DNA from: Chlorobiaceae bacterium
Lineage (GTDB): Bacteria > Bacteroidota > Chlorobiia > Chlorobiales > Chlorobiaceae
DNA: 64,000 nt
Assembly: GCA_013334335.1 (NCBI GenBank)
Contig: JAAXXR010000002.1
Location: 1 to 64,000, forward strand
Direction of reading: 5' to 3'
Every line of letters starts with the position of its first letter. Positions within the stretch are counted from its first letter, which is position 1. A model generated the notes under the pieces. It was not told the origin of the DNA and did not search any database. It saw only the letters and a list, made by a program, of their open reading frames with translations. Position numbers and translations under genes: made by a program. Positions 16,862 through 25,552 of the stretch are shown in pieces.

Positions 16862-19285
16862 TCAGATTTTTCTCAGTCTGAGCGAATTTCCGACCACCAC
16901 CAGCGAACTCGAGGCCATGAGCAGGGCCGAGACGATGGGGTGGAGCATCCCCGAGACGGCGAGCGGTACGGCGATCATGTTGTAGCCGAATGCCCAGGCG
17001 AGGTTCTGGCGGATGACCGCGAAACATTTGCGGGAATGGCCGATCAGCGTATCGAGCAGCCTGAGGTCGTCGTTCAGGATGGTGATGCCGGCGCTTTCGA
17101 TGGCGATGCCCGTCGCCGTGCCGAAGGTGACCCCGGTGTCGGCCTCGGTGAGTGCCGGGGCGTCGTTGATGCCGTCACCGGCCATCAGCACGGTCTCTCC
17201 AGCCGCTTTCAGTGCCCTGACCGCTTCCGACTTGCCGATCGGATCGAGACCGGCGCTGACCTCGTCGATGCCGCACTTCGCGGCGATATAGCTGGCGACT
17301 CCGCTGTTGTCGCCGGTGAGGATCATCAGCCGGAGTTTCCTCGAACGGAGTGCGGCGATCATCTCCGGGGCGTCGTGGCGCAGTTCGTCGATCAGGCCGA
17401 ACAGGCCGGCAACCCGCTTGCCGCAGGCGGCGAAGACCGTGCTCTTGCCCTCCCGTTCCATTCGTGCGGCCGTTTTCCGGTACTCATCGCCGATCATGAT
17501 ACCCTCACGGGAGCACAGCGCGGCGGAACCGGCAAGCCATGCTTCGCCATCGACAACGCCAGAGACTCCCAAACCGGGCATGCTCCTGAACCCCTCGACC
17601 GGGAGGCGCTCACCCTGCCAGAGTGAAGCGATGGCGCGTCCGGCCGGGTGCTCCGACCAGGATTCGAGGGATGCGCAGCATTGCGTGAGCCGTTGCGAGA
17701 CGCTGAAGTCGAAGGCGTCCACGACGGACGGTTTTCCCCTGGTGATGGTGCCGGTCTTGTCAAGAACGACCGCGGTGGTTTTGGAGAGCGATTCGAATAT
17801 ATCGCCTCCCTTGACGAGGATCCCTTTCCGCCCGATGGCCGTGGTGGCGATGAGGATGGCCAGCGGGGTTGCCAGCCCGAGCGCGCAGGGGCAGGCGATA
17901 ACCAGCACGGAGACGGCGTTCATGAGCGCCGTGACCGGAGGCGCACCTGAACGTGTCCACCAGCCGAAGGTCGCCGCGGAGAGGACGATGACGGCGGGAA
18001 CAAACCAGCCGGAGGTCAGGTCGGCGATACCCTGTATCGGCGCCTTGCGGGCCTGGGCATCTTCGACGGTCCGGATGATCCTTGACAGCAGGGTCTGTCG
18101 GGCATCCCCGGTAACCCGTATTTTCAGGCGCCCGGTCACCGGGCAGGTCCCGGCGTAGAGCTCGCTCCCTTCGGCTTTCATGACGGGTGCGGACTCCCCG
18201 GTGAGCATTGATTCATCGACATCCGCCTCGCCATCGACCACCGTGCCATCGAGCGGCACGCGGTCGCCCGGGATCACTTCGATCAGGTCGCCCGGACGGA
18301 CACGGTCGAGCGGTACCAGCGTGGCCCGGCCCGATGCATCGACCAAGAGGGCCTCCCTTGGCTGCAGTTCGGCCAGTGCCGCCAGGGCGCTGCCGGCCTT
18401 GAGGCGTGATCCGGCTTCAAGGAGTCGTCCGAGGAGGATGAAGGTGATGATCATGGCGGCGGAGTCGAAAAACACCTCGCCCCCGGTGAAGATCATGGCG
18501 ATGCTGTAAAGGTAGGCCGACAGCGATCCGAGCGTGACCAGCACATCCATGTTCAGGGTGCGGTTCCTGACGGCGCGAATGGCGTTGGAGATGAAGGGAA
18601 ATCCCGAATAGAAGACGACCGGTGTCGCCAGTGCCCAGGAGAGGAGCTGGAACGCCAGGCGGTAGGTCGAATCTATTCCCTGGAAGAATCCGGCATAGAG
18701 GGCCGCGATGATGAGCATGAGTTGCATCGAGAAGAACCCGGCCGTGCCGAACCGGAGCAGGAGGTCGCGTTTTTCCGAGGCGAAGGCCTCCATCAGGGCA
18801 CGCTCTTTTCCGGGCCGGGGCAGATAGCCGACACCGGTCATGGCGTGCAGGATAGCCTCGAGCGTGATCGTTTCCGGGCGCCATTCGATGGTTGCCTTGT
18901 GGGTGGCGTAGTTGACCCTCGACGACACCACACCATCAAGCCGGCCGAGGACCTTTTCGATCAGCCAGACGCATGAAGAACAACGGATGCCCGAAAGGAG
19001 GAGTTCAATCCGGTTTGTCCGGCCGTCGGAAACGATGTCGCCGGCGAAGTCGCCCGCGTTGACGGTCGCGAAGGCCGGGCGTCCCGGTTGCCAGTCGCAG
19101 CGCTGGCTGTAGAAAGCCTCGAGCGACTCGAGGTGGATCAGTTCGTAGACGCCGAGGCAGCCGTGACAGCAGAAGCGCCTGGTCTCGGTGCCGATGGTTG
19201 CCGTGACGGCCGAAGCTGCAGAAACCTCCTGCAGGCAATGGTCACAGCGAAGCTGTCCGGCAGCTGTCTTGTCAGTCGCGGACAT
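16862..19285 (-). CDS. ccoI: Copper-transporting P1B-type ATPase CcoI/FixI for cbb3 oxidase
   Basis: An 807-residue copper pump of the CopA2/FixI type that delivers Cu to the periplasmic side for the CuB centre. The N-terminus has the FixI-specific CDHC (14-17) and CCHGC (39-43) cysteine cluster, then a heavy-metal domain with CSSC (102-105). Eight membrane helices include the CPC motif (ACPCALG). The catalytic domains show TGES, DKTGT (phosphorylated Asp), a His-Pro pair (SEHPAG), TGDN and GDGINDAPA. It overlaps the upstream YtkA-like gene by 14 bp. Confidence 0.94.
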   Translation of the reverse strand: MSATDKTAAGQLRCDHCLQEVSAASAVTATIGTETRRFCCHGCLGVYELIHLESLEAFYSQRCDWQPGRPAFATVNAGDFAGDIVSDGRTNRIELLLSGIRCSSCVWLIEKVLGRLDGVVSSRVNYATHKATIEWRPETITLEAILHAMTGVGYLPRPGKERALMEAFASEKRDLLLRFGTAGFFSMQLMLIIAALYAGFFQGIDSTYRLAFQLLSWALATPVVFYSGFPFISNAIRAVRNRTLNMDVLVTLGSLSAYLYSIAMIFTGGEVFFDSAAMIITFILLGRLLEAGSRLKAGSALAALAELQPREALLVDASGRATLVPLDRVRPGDLIEVIPGDRVPLDGTVVDGEADVDESMLTGESAPVMKAEGSELYAGTCPVTGRLKIRVTGDARQTLLSRIIRTVEDAQARKAPIQGIADLTSGWFVPAVIVLSAATFGWWTRSGAPPVTALMNAVSVLVIACPCALGLATPLAILIATTAIGRKGILVKGGDIFESLSKTTAVVLDKTGTITRGKPSVVDAFDFSVSQRLTQCCASLESWSEHPAGRAIASLWQGERLPVEGFRSMPGLGVSGVVDGEAWLAGSAALCSREGIMIGDEYRKTAARMEREGKSTVFAACGKRVAGLFGLIDELRHDAPEMIAALRSRKLRLMILTGDNSGVASYIAAKCGIDEVSAGLDPIGKSEAVRALKAAGETVLMAGDGINDAPALTEADTGVTFGTATGIAIESAGITILNDDLRLLDTLIGHSRKCFAVIRQNLAWAFGYNMIAVPLAVSGMLHPIVSALLMASSSLVVVGNSLRLRKI

Positions 19286-19700
19286 TGAAGGTGAACGAGG
19301 GGTTCGCGAGTTCCGGACTGAGGAGGGTCACCCGCCATCGGGTACGTCCGCTCATGCATTTGACAATGATTCCTTTGCCTTCCCAGGTACCGTAAGTATT
19401 CTGCTTTATGGCCAGCTGGTTCCTGCCCATGACCATGCCCGGCATGCTGAGGTCCAGCAGCAGGGTAGAGGGCAGGCCTTCACCGGGGGTGATGGTCACC
19501 CTGAAGGTCAGTTCAGCCATGTGCCTGACCGGTTTCGGGTCGATCTCGAGCGTCACCTTCCGGTTGCCGGCCTGTTTCGTGCATGGCCCGGTATGGATGG
19601 CCGTGCAGTCGGCGGGTTCAGCACTGGCTGCAGCCGTACTCGTCTGGAGCAGGAAGAGCAGGATCGCAACACGGTGCAACGTGATGCTCCATGTTTTCAT
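19272..19700 (-). CDS. Secreted YtkA/FixH-like protein with MPGMVMG motif
   Basis: A 142-residue exported protein: signal peptide with hydrophobic core VAILLFLLQ and likely cleavage after AAASA, two cysteines (C-T-A-I-H-T-G-P-C) early in the mature part, then a beta-sandwich-like domain with DLSMPGMVMG. MPGM-type motifs occur in YtkA-like and FixH-like domains and in some periplasmic copper carriers. It sits between ccoH and ccoI, overlapping ccoH by four bases (ATGA) and ccoI by 14, so it is built into the operon. A periplasmic copper or assembly role is inferred; I know no established name. Confidence 0.72.
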   Translation of the reverse strand: MKTWSITLHRVAILLFLLQTSTAAASAEPADCTAIHTGPCTKQAGNRKVTLEIDPKPVRHMAELTFRVTITPGEGLPSTLLLDLSMPGMVMGRNQLAIKQNTYGTWEGKGIIVKCMSGRTRWRVTLLSPELANPSFTFNVRD

Positions 19701-20134
19701 TCGACGTCGTAGAACCATGATCTGCTGGTTTTAATCTGCTTGTCGCCCAGATCCAGCCGCACAAGCCATTTGCCTTTGGCGGGGAAGTGTGCTGTCGTTT
19801 CATACACACCTGGGGAGGTTTCGAGCAAACGGGTCGAAACGTCGTGTTCTTTTGTCGACACGCTGCCAAAAAACAGGCGGGCGTCCGCATTCCGGAGCGG
19901 TTTGCCGTGTTCTGTCAGCGTGAACCTGACGGTGTTGCTTCCGGTCTGGAGCCTCTCCGGAGCGGCCACTTCGAAACCGAGCCGTTTTTCGGCGTCCTTC
20001 GTCCTGAACCAGGCGTTGCCTTTTTCAAAGTAGTCGTTTTCAACCAGACCTTCGGAATTCCGGTAGGCGACGGTGATGCCACAGGCCATGGCGAAAAGAA
20101 AGAGGGCGTAAAGCCCGACGATAAAAGGCTTCAT
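19697..20134 (-). CDS. ccoH: cbb3 oxidase assembly protein CcoH/FixH
   Basis: A 145-residue protein with one N-terminal membrane anchor (about 3-23) and a periplasmic FixH domain containing RNSEGLVENDYFEKG and the later PGVYET and GKWLVRLDL stretches. CcoH binds and stabilises assembling cbb3 subunits. Start overlaps the ccoG stop by ATGA, and the end overlaps the next gene by four bases, indicating tight translational coupling. Confidence 0.88.
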   Translation of the reverse strand: MKPFIVGLYALFLFAMACGITVAYRNSEGLVENDYFEKGNAWFRTKDAEKRLGFEVAAPERLQTGSNTVRFTLTEHGKPLRNADARLFFGSVSTKEHDVSTRLLETSPGVYETTAHFPAKGKWLVRLDLGDKQIKTSRSWFYDVE

Positions 20135-21246
20135 AGAAATCCGGTGGTCTTGCTGATCGAGATGCCGTTGCCTTCAAGGGTAAGGGTGACCTGATCACGC
20201 TTTGAAGCAGCCTTCAGCAGCAGTTTGCCACGGGCGACTCCGTACGGAACTATCCTGAGCGAATGATCCCCGATGACCGTAACGCCTTCAGAAGTAGAGA
20301 GCTCAAGGTCAAGCACCTTGCCGCTATTGTTGTATATGGTGTAGCTGTATCGGTTCAGGCCGGCCGGCAGGGGTTCCTGGATCCTGTTGACCATGAAGTC
20401 CACCCCGGGACGCATGGCGATCAGGAGTGCGAGCAGGAGCGCGGAAGCCACCGTGATGCCGCCAAGAAGGTAGAATTTGGGTCGAAGGATTTTTCCCCTG
20501 AAGTTCGGGAAGGGCGGAAGCCCTCGCTTGCTGCTTTTCTTCCAGCAGGCATCGATACACTCGGTGCAGGCGATGCAGCGATTGCTGAGCCCCTGCTTGA
20601 TGTCGATGCCGACCGGGCAGGCACGCACGCAGTCGTCACATTTCATGCAGGTGGCGTCGCGTGACTTGTCGTATTCGATCACGAGCGTCTCGCTGTCGAA
20701 CAGGGAGTTCTGCATCATGGCATAGGGGCAGATCGAGGTGCAGAAGTGCCTGCCGAGTGTGGCGAGTTCAAGCCAGACCGTTGCCCAGAGGACGAAGAAG
20801 AATCCTGCTATCAGCGGCGACGAGAAGAGTTGCCGTATTGCGTCGAAGGGCGGCACGAAATACCAGATCATGGTCATCGCGACAAGCGCCGAAACCGGGA
20901 CAAGGATCAGTTTCTGTATGGAGTTCCGGTGTTTGCGCCCGAAGACTGAGGCCAGGCTTTCGGTGAGGTCGAGCAGCACGGTCTGGGGGCAGAGCCATCC
21001 GCACCAGATGCGTCCGAAGATCACGGTGACCATGGCGATGAAGAGCAGCAGGAAGAGGGTAGCCGCCAGAATGAGGTAGAATTCGCCGATCCGGATGACC
21101 GTTCCGAAAAAGTAGAGGTTCAGTTCGCCGACATCGAACCGGAGTGCACTCTGACCGTTGATCCTGAGGAAGGGAAGAGCGGTCAGGAGCAGGGCCTGGA
21201 GGATTTCGACCGTTCTTCTGTAGCGTTTCCAGATGATCTGCTTCAT
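20131..21246 (-). CDS. ccoG: cbb3 oxidase accessory iron-sulfur protein CcoG
   Basis: A 371-residue membrane-bound polyferredoxin; in studied bacteria CcoG reduces Cu2+ to Cu+ for oxidase assembly. Several membrane helices with IWCGWLCPQ and ICPYAMMQ are followed by two [4Fe-4S] motifs, CMKCDDCVRACP and CIACTECIDACW, and a C-terminal periplasmic immunoglobulin-like domain. It is about 100 residues shorter than proteobacterial CcoG, mainly at the N-terminus. It is separated from ccoP by 206 bases holding a strong hairpin. Confidence 0.92.
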   Translation of the reverse strand: MKQIIWKRYRRTVEILQALLLTALPFLRINGQSALRFDVGELNLYFFGTVIRIGEFYLILAATLFLLLFIAMVTVIFGRIWCGWLCPQTVLLDLTESLASVFGRKHRNSIQKLILVPVSALVAMTMIWYFVPPFDAIRQLFSSPLIAGFFFVLWATVWLELATLGRHFCTSICPYAMMQNSLFDSETLVIEYDKSRDATCMKCDDCVRACPVGIDIKQGLSNRCIACTECIDACWKKSSKRGLPPFPNFRGKILRPKFYLLGGITVASALLLALLIAMRPGVDFMVNRIQEPLPAGLNRYSYTIYNNSGKVLDLELSTSEGVTVIGDHSLRIVPYGVARGKLLLKAASKRDQVTLTLEGNGISISKTTGFL

Positions 21247-21410
21247 GGTACTGCCTTGGGCAATGGTGGAGGTCTTTACAGTTATTCATATAGCCCCGGT
21301 GTTCAACCAGGGGGTTCAAGCGGCTCGAGCATACAAGATGCGCACATGTCCGGGGACCGAGTCCCTCTCGAATGCACGCCGGTGATTTCCCTGCCGGGTT
21401 CTCATGAGAC

Positions 21411-21444
21411 GCCGTCGCCCCGGTATGTTTCCCGGGGCGACGGC
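21411..21444 (-). repeat. Strong GC hairpin between ccoP and ccoG
   Basis: Arms 21411-21423 and 21432-21444 are perfectly complementary (13 bp, GCCGTCGCCCCGG) with an 8-base loop, starting 8 bases beyond the ccoP stop in the direction of transcription. There is no U-tract, so an mRNA 3'-end stabiliser or partial attenuator between the structural and assembly genes is more likely than a full terminator. The rest of 21247-21452 shows nothing recognisable. Confidence 0.6.
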
Positions 21445-21452
21445 GGTGGCGG

Positions 21453-21914
21453 TTATTTCCTCAGGCTCTGGAGGAATGCGATGAGCTTGTAGGCCTTTTC
21501 GTTACCCAACTGTTGCTGGAAGGGCGGCATGCCGTTCGGGCGTCCCAGCGAGATCGATTCGAACATCTTGTCAGGTGTCGAACCGTATTTGAGGTTGCCC
21601 TTGAGGTTCGGGCCGATTCCGCCGCTGGCATCGGCCATATGACAGGCAGCGCATGATGCGGCGTACTCGGCCTTGCCTTCGGCAATCGCGCCGGCGTTGC
21701 CGATGTACTTGCCCGGGTCGGCGGTTGCTGAAGCGGTGGCTTTCTCGCCGGCTTTCATCTCCTGTTCGAACTCCCTGTAGAATGACCAGCCGGAGATCGC
21801 CGGGGTATAAGATACGATATACCAGACCAGAAAGACGATCATGCCGAAAAAGAACGCCAGCCATCCTTTCGGGATTTTGTTGTGGCCTTCCTGCGGTATT
21901 CCGGAATCGTTCAT
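21453..21914 (-). CDS. ccoP: cbb3-type oxidase monoheme cytochrome c subunit CcoP (short form)
   Basis: A 153-residue membrane-anchored cytochrome c: one transmembrane helix (about 18-38), a linker, then a single c-type haem motif CAACH (88-92) with a likely Met ligand in NGMPPF near residue 131. It takes electrons toward CcoO/CcoN. Classical CcoP has about 300 residues and two CxxCH motifs; here only one is present, so the terminal electron relay is shortened. It follows ccoQ by 53 bases. Confidence 0.87.
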   Translation of the reverse strand: MNDSGIPQEGHNKIPKGWLAFFFGMIVFLVWYIVSYTPAISGWSFYREFEQEMKAGEKATASATADPGKYIGNAGAIAEGKAEYAASCAACHMADASGGIGPNLKGNLKYGSTPDKMFESISLGRPNGMPPFQQQLGNEKAYKLIAFLQSLRK

Positions 21915-21967
21915 GTGAGTCTCCTCCTGATGTTACTTGAACTGTTACAGTTGTCCTGCATACCCCA

Positions 21968-22111
21968 TCAATCGTCGTCGCGGAGCATTCTGAGCTTGGG
22001 TTCTTCGACCTCCTGCCTCCGGGCGGGGTTGTAGTAGTAGATGATGATGCCCGCCATCACGACGGCCAGGGAGATGGTGAAGACGGTATATGCGATCGCC
22101 TGGAAACTCAT
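21968..22111 (-). CDS. ccoQ: cbb3-type oxidase small subunit CcoQ
   Basis: A 47-residue single-span protein: one hydrophobic helix (about 5-25), then YYYNPARRQEVEEPKLRML and three final aspartates. Position between ccoO and ccoP and overall shape identify CcoQ, a stabilising subunit. The ATG overlaps the ccoO stop by four bases. Confidence 0.85.
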   Translation of the reverse strand: MSFQAIAYTVFTISLAVVMAGIIIYYYNPARRQEVEEPKLRMLRDDD

Positions 22112-22779
22112 TGCCTTGCCTCCATGGATTTGACGTCGCGCCCGAGCTTCTGCATGTAGGCCACGATGGCGTCCATTTCGGTCAGTTCACCTCTCAGTCC
22201 GGCCGGTGTCACCAGGTCACGCGTCTCCCTGGAATCGTACTCGGGAGCGGTGACTTTCGCTTTGTACTCGGCGATCTGCTGCTTCACCTGCTCCTCCGTA
22301 TACCCGTAACCGAGGGTCGAGGTCTTTTTGAACGAGATGGAGGTGTCGAGCCGGTTGGCGGCGAGCCATCCATAGGGAGGCATGTTCGACAGGGCGAACA
22401 TGCTCTGCGGACTCTGCATGTGCTTGTAGTGCCAGGAATCGGGATATTTCCCGCCGACACGGTTCAGGTCCGGACCGGTACGACGTGATCCCCAGAGGAA
22501 CGGACGGTCCCATGCGAACTCTTCGGCCTTGGAATACTCGCCAAACCTGAGTACCTCGGTCCTGAGCGGGCGGACCGTCTGGGTGTGACAGTTGTTGCAC
22601 CCTTCGCGCATGTAGATGTCGCGCCCCTCCTGCTCGATGGCCGTATAGGGCTTCACAAAAGCGCTGACCGGCTGGGTCGAAGGCAGGAACATCGGCACGA
22701 ACACCGTGACCACCGTGCCGATGAGGATGACCAGCGCCGACACGACCGCAAAGACAACCGGTTTTGAATAGATCCCCAT
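22108..22779 (-). CDS. ccoO: cbb3-type oxidase monoheme cytochrome c subunit CcoO
   Basis: A 223-residue cytochrome c anchored by one N-terminal helix (about 8-30), with haem motif CNNCH at 61-65 followed by TQTVRPLRTEV and GPDLNRVGGKYPDSWH, the CcoO fingerprint; LSNMPPYGW supplies the Met ligand. A good ribosome site (AAGGAG) lies upstream of the ATG. It passes electrons from CcoP to the haem-copper centre in CcoN. Confidence 0.94.
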   Translation of the reverse strand: MGIYSKPVVFAVVSALVILIGTVVTVFVPMFLPSTQPVSAFVKPYTAIEQEGRDIYMREGCNNCHTQTVRPLRTEVLRFGEYSKAEEFAWDRPFLWGSRRTGPDLNRVGGKYPDSWHYKHMQSPQSMFALSNMPPYGWLAANRLDTSISFKKTSTLGYGYTEEQVKQQIAEYKAKVTAPEYDSRETRDLVTPAGLRGELTEMDAIVAYMQKLGRDVKSMEARQ

Positions 22780-22809
22780 GATTCAAGCTCCTTGTTGAGA
22801 TTTGATGGT

Positions 22810-24201
22810 TTACGCTTCTGCGGTTTCAGGCTGCTTCCTTGCTGTCTGGAGCACATTCCATGCAAAGATGAGGATGCCGATGAAGTAGACGATCCCGGCG
22901 CCGAAGCGCATGCGGTAATAGGGATAGAGCGATGTCAGGCCGTCGAGGAAATTGTACATGAGCGAACCGTCAGGGTTGGTGGCCTTCCACATCGCCCCCT
23001 GCTGGATGCCGCCGATCCACATGGTGATGGTCCAGGTGAGCTGGCCGATAAGTATGAGCCAGAAGTGGATATTGGCAAGCTTGATGCTGTACAGATCGCG
23101 GCCGCTGATTTTGGGAATCATGTAGTAGAACGAAGCCGAAATGATCATGGTCACCCAGCCCATGGTGCCCATATGGACATGGCCGACCACCCAGTCGGTG
23201 TAATGGAAGAAGGCGTTCAGCGTCCTGAGGCCCTGCAACGGACCCTGGAGGGTCTGGAGGCCGTAGAAGGTGATGCCGATGATGAAGAACTTGGTCAGGT
23301 AGTTCGACCGCATCTGGTCCCAGTTGCCCTGGAGGGTGTAATAGCCGTTCACGACCGAGCCCCACGATGGGGCGATCAGGAAGATGCTGAAGGCGATCGC
23401 CACGGTCTGGATCCACTCCGGCAGAGGGGTCAGCATGAGATGGTGTGCGCCGGTCCAGAGGTAGGCGAAGATCAGCGACCAGAACGAGACGATCGAGAGG
23501 CGGTGGCTGTAGATCGGCAGGCCGGTGGCCTTGGGAAGGAAGTAGTAGAACATGGCCAGCACCGGCACGGTGAAGATGAACCCCACGATATTGTGCCCGT
23601 ACCACCACTCGACGTTGGCGTCGTTGGCTCCTGCATAGAGGCTGTAGGACTTCGTGAGGGAGACCGGGATTGCGAGGTTGTTCACGATATAGAGCACGGC
23701 GACGGTCACAGTCATGGCGACCAGGTACCAGAGGGAGATGTACATCTGCTTCTCCTGGCGCTTGACGAGGATGGCGAACACGTTGATGGCGAACATCACC
23801 CACATGATCACCACACCGATGTCGAGTGGCCATTCAAGCTCGGCGTACTCCTTGGTGGTGTTCATGCCGGCCATGAGGCTGACGGCGGCTGCAGCTATGG
23901 CGAGGTTGAAGACGTAGAGGTGTGCCTTGGCGAGTTTCGGGAAAGGGAGCGGAGTGCGGGTGAGGCGTTGCAGCATGTAGTACGCCGTCGCGAAGATGCC
24001 CGACATGCCGAAGCCGACGCCAAGGCCGTTGGTGTGCACGACGCGCAGTCGGCCGAAGCTCAGCCATGGCGTGATGTTCAGCGAGGGATTGAACATCTCG
24101 AAGGCTATCCAGAGGCCGATGAGGAGGCCGACAATGAGCCATAACAGTGCTGAATAGGCAAAACCCCGAACAATCGAATAATCGTAACCGGTGTCTTTCA
24201 T
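22810..24201 (-). CDS. ccoN: cbb3-type cytochrome c oxidase catalytic subunit CcoN
   Basis: The haem-copper core subunit (463 residues, about 12 helices) reducing O2 to water with very high affinity. Conserved ligands are visible: His56 (VVHTNG) for low-spin haem b, WWYGHN with His203 and GAHH with His253/254 for CuB, and DWVVGHVHMG with His341/His343 for the haems. A strong AGGAGGAGGG ribosome site precedes the ATG. It is first in ccoNOQP-GH-x-IS. In a green sulfur bacterium this is an O2-defence or microoxic respiration module rather than the main energy route (inference). Confidence 0.95.
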   Translation of the reverse strand: MKDTGYDYSIVRGFAYSALLWLIVGLLIGLWIAFEMFNPSLNITPWLSFGRLRVVHTNGLGVGFGMSGIFATAYYMLQRLTRTPLPFPKLAKAHLYVFNLAIAAAAVSLMAGMNTTKEYAELEWPLDIGVVIMWVMFAINVFAILVKRQEKQMYISLWYLVAMTVTVAVLYIVNNLAIPVSLTKSYSLYAGANDANVEWWYGHNIVGFIFTVPVLAMFYYFLPKATGLPIYSHRLSIVSFWSLIFAYLWTGAHHLMLTPLPEWIQTVAIAFSIFLIAPSWGSVVNGYYTLQGNWDQMRSNYLTKFFIIGITFYGLQTLQGPLQGLRTLNAFFHYTDWVVGHVHMGTMGWVTMIISASFYYMIPKISGRDLYSIKLANIHFWLILIGQLTWTITMWIGGIQQGAMWKATNPDGSLMYNFLDGLTSLYPYYRMRFGAGIVYFIGILIFAWNVLQTARKQPETAEA

Positions 24202-24404
24202 GCCCTCCTCCTGGGATATGGTTGAGAAAAATGGTAGAGACGGGTGTCTGGGCAGTTATGATAAGGAGCTACTACGAACTAAGCAATAGTGGCATCTGCT
24301 CACAATTTACGAAACAATTCGAGATACAACCAAGGTAAAAAAAGATATCAAGTCCTGATGAAAGAATGGGTTGGGGGATTGAACCGGGAGGAGGGGGGCG
24401 TTTC

Positions 24405-24435
24405 CAAAAAAAGAAACCCCGGCGAAGCCGGGGTT
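24405..24435 (-). terminator. Rho-independent terminator of mtnA
   Basis: On the minus strand AACCCCGGC-TTC-GCCGGGGTT (24415-24435) is followed by a T-rich run (24405-24412), 26 bases past the mtnA stop. The rest of 24202-24460, upstream of ccoN, is AT-rich and must hold the cco promoter, but I could not assign boxes. Confidence 0.9.
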
Positions 24436-24460
24436 GTACAGGAGGGCCGAACGGTCGAGG

Positions 24461-25525
24461 TCACTCGTTGCAGATGCGGGCGAGCGATTCGTTGTAGTTT
24501 CCGACGACAGCCTCTTTTTCGGTGATGATGCCGCGGATGAGCGTGCCGGGGGTGACATCGAACGCGTAGTTCAGCACCGGAGTGGTCGGTGTTGCGACCT
24601 GGGTGCCGAAGATCGTGCGGAGTTCGTCGGCGCTCCGCTCCTCGATCGGGATCAGCGAACCGTCGGAGAGGGTGATGTCGATGGTCGACACCGGGGCCGC
24701 GATGTAGAACGGTATGCCGTGGTGGCGCGCGCTGACGGCGTGGGCATAGGTGCCGATCTTGTTTGCCGTGTCGCCGTTTGCCGTGATGCGGTCGGCACCC
24801 ACGACGGCGAAGTCGATCTTGCCCTGATGCATGATGAATGCCGACGATGAATCCGAGATCGAGACGAACGGGATCCCGTCGTGCTCCAGTTCCCATGCGG
24901 TCAGGCGGAGACCCTGCAGGAGCGGGCGGCTCTCGGAAGAGATGACCCGTTCGATCAGGCCCTCCTGCCACGCGAGCCGGATCACGCCAAGTGCCGTGCC
25001 GGTGCCGCAACAGGCCAGGGTGCCGGTATTGCAGTGGGTCAGCACGTTGAGCTTACGGGTTTTCAGCACGTCGGCGAAGTCGCGCTTGAGCAGTTCGACG
25101 CCGTTGCGCGAGATGCGGTCGCAGTTGTCGATTTCGTCCTTGTGGATCTTGCAGGCCTCGGCGGTCATTTTAGCGAAAAGCTCCTCAAGGGTGTCCTGCG
25201 TGAAGTTGGCCTCATAGACGGACTTGATCTTTTTCGTGGCGAAAAAGAGGTTGACCGCCGTCGGGCGCGAGGCTTCGACGTCGGCGATGAGCTTTGCAAA
25301 CCAGGCCGGAAACTCCTCTTTGGTTCCCTTGAATTCGTTGATGCCAAGGATGACCGTGTAGGCGGCGGAAGCCCCGATCAGCGGAGCGCCCCGGACGGCG
25401 AGGGTCTTGATGGCTTCGATGGCCTCCTGGTGGTCTCTGGTCTCGACATGGAGCTCCTGCAGCGGGAGGTAACGCTGGTCGAGGTAACGGAACTTGCCGT
25501 CAGAAAATGAGATGGCGTCGATCAT
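24461..25525 (-). CDS. mtnA: Methylthioribose-1-phosphate isomerase
   Basis: Isomerises 5-methylthioribose-1-phosphate to the ribulose-1-phosphate in methionine salvage. The 354-residue eIF2B-like protein shows RGAPLIGASAA, the catalytic THCNTGTLACCGTGTALG (Cys) and VGADRITANGDTANKIGT (Asp) motifs, and the C-terminal YNESLARI. It lies 27 bases after the nucleoside phosphorylase, which would make its substrate if that enzyme accepts MTA. Confidence 0.94.
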   Translation of the reverse strand: MIDAISFSDGKFRYLDQRYLPLQELHVETRDHQEAIEAIKTLAVRGAPLIGASAAYTVILGINEFKGTKEEFPAWFAKLIADVEASRPTAVNLFFATKKIKSVYEANFTQDTLEELFAKMTAEACKIHKDEIDNCDRISRNGVELLKRDFADVLKTRKLNVLTHCNTGTLACCGTGTALGVIRLAWQEGLIERVISSESRPLLQGLRLTAWELEHDGIPFVSISDSSSAFIMHQGKIDFAVVGADRITANGDTANKIGTYAHAVSARHHGIPFYIAAPVSTIDITLSDGSLIPIEERSADELRTIFGTQVATPTTPVLNYAFDVTPGTLIRGIITEKEAVVGNYNESLARICNE

Positions 25526-25552
25526 GTGTTGTTGGTATCGTTCCGGTTTGAA

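Noticed and set aside
22792..24144. 450-codon plus-strand frame opposite ccoN
   Set aside because: Composition is His/Asp/Glu-rich shadow sequence; the opposite strand encodes all conserved CcoN ligands.
24202..24460. FNR-type TTGAT-N4-ATCAA site before ccoN
   Set aside because: Looked for because FNR often controls cbb3; no acceptable match on either strand.
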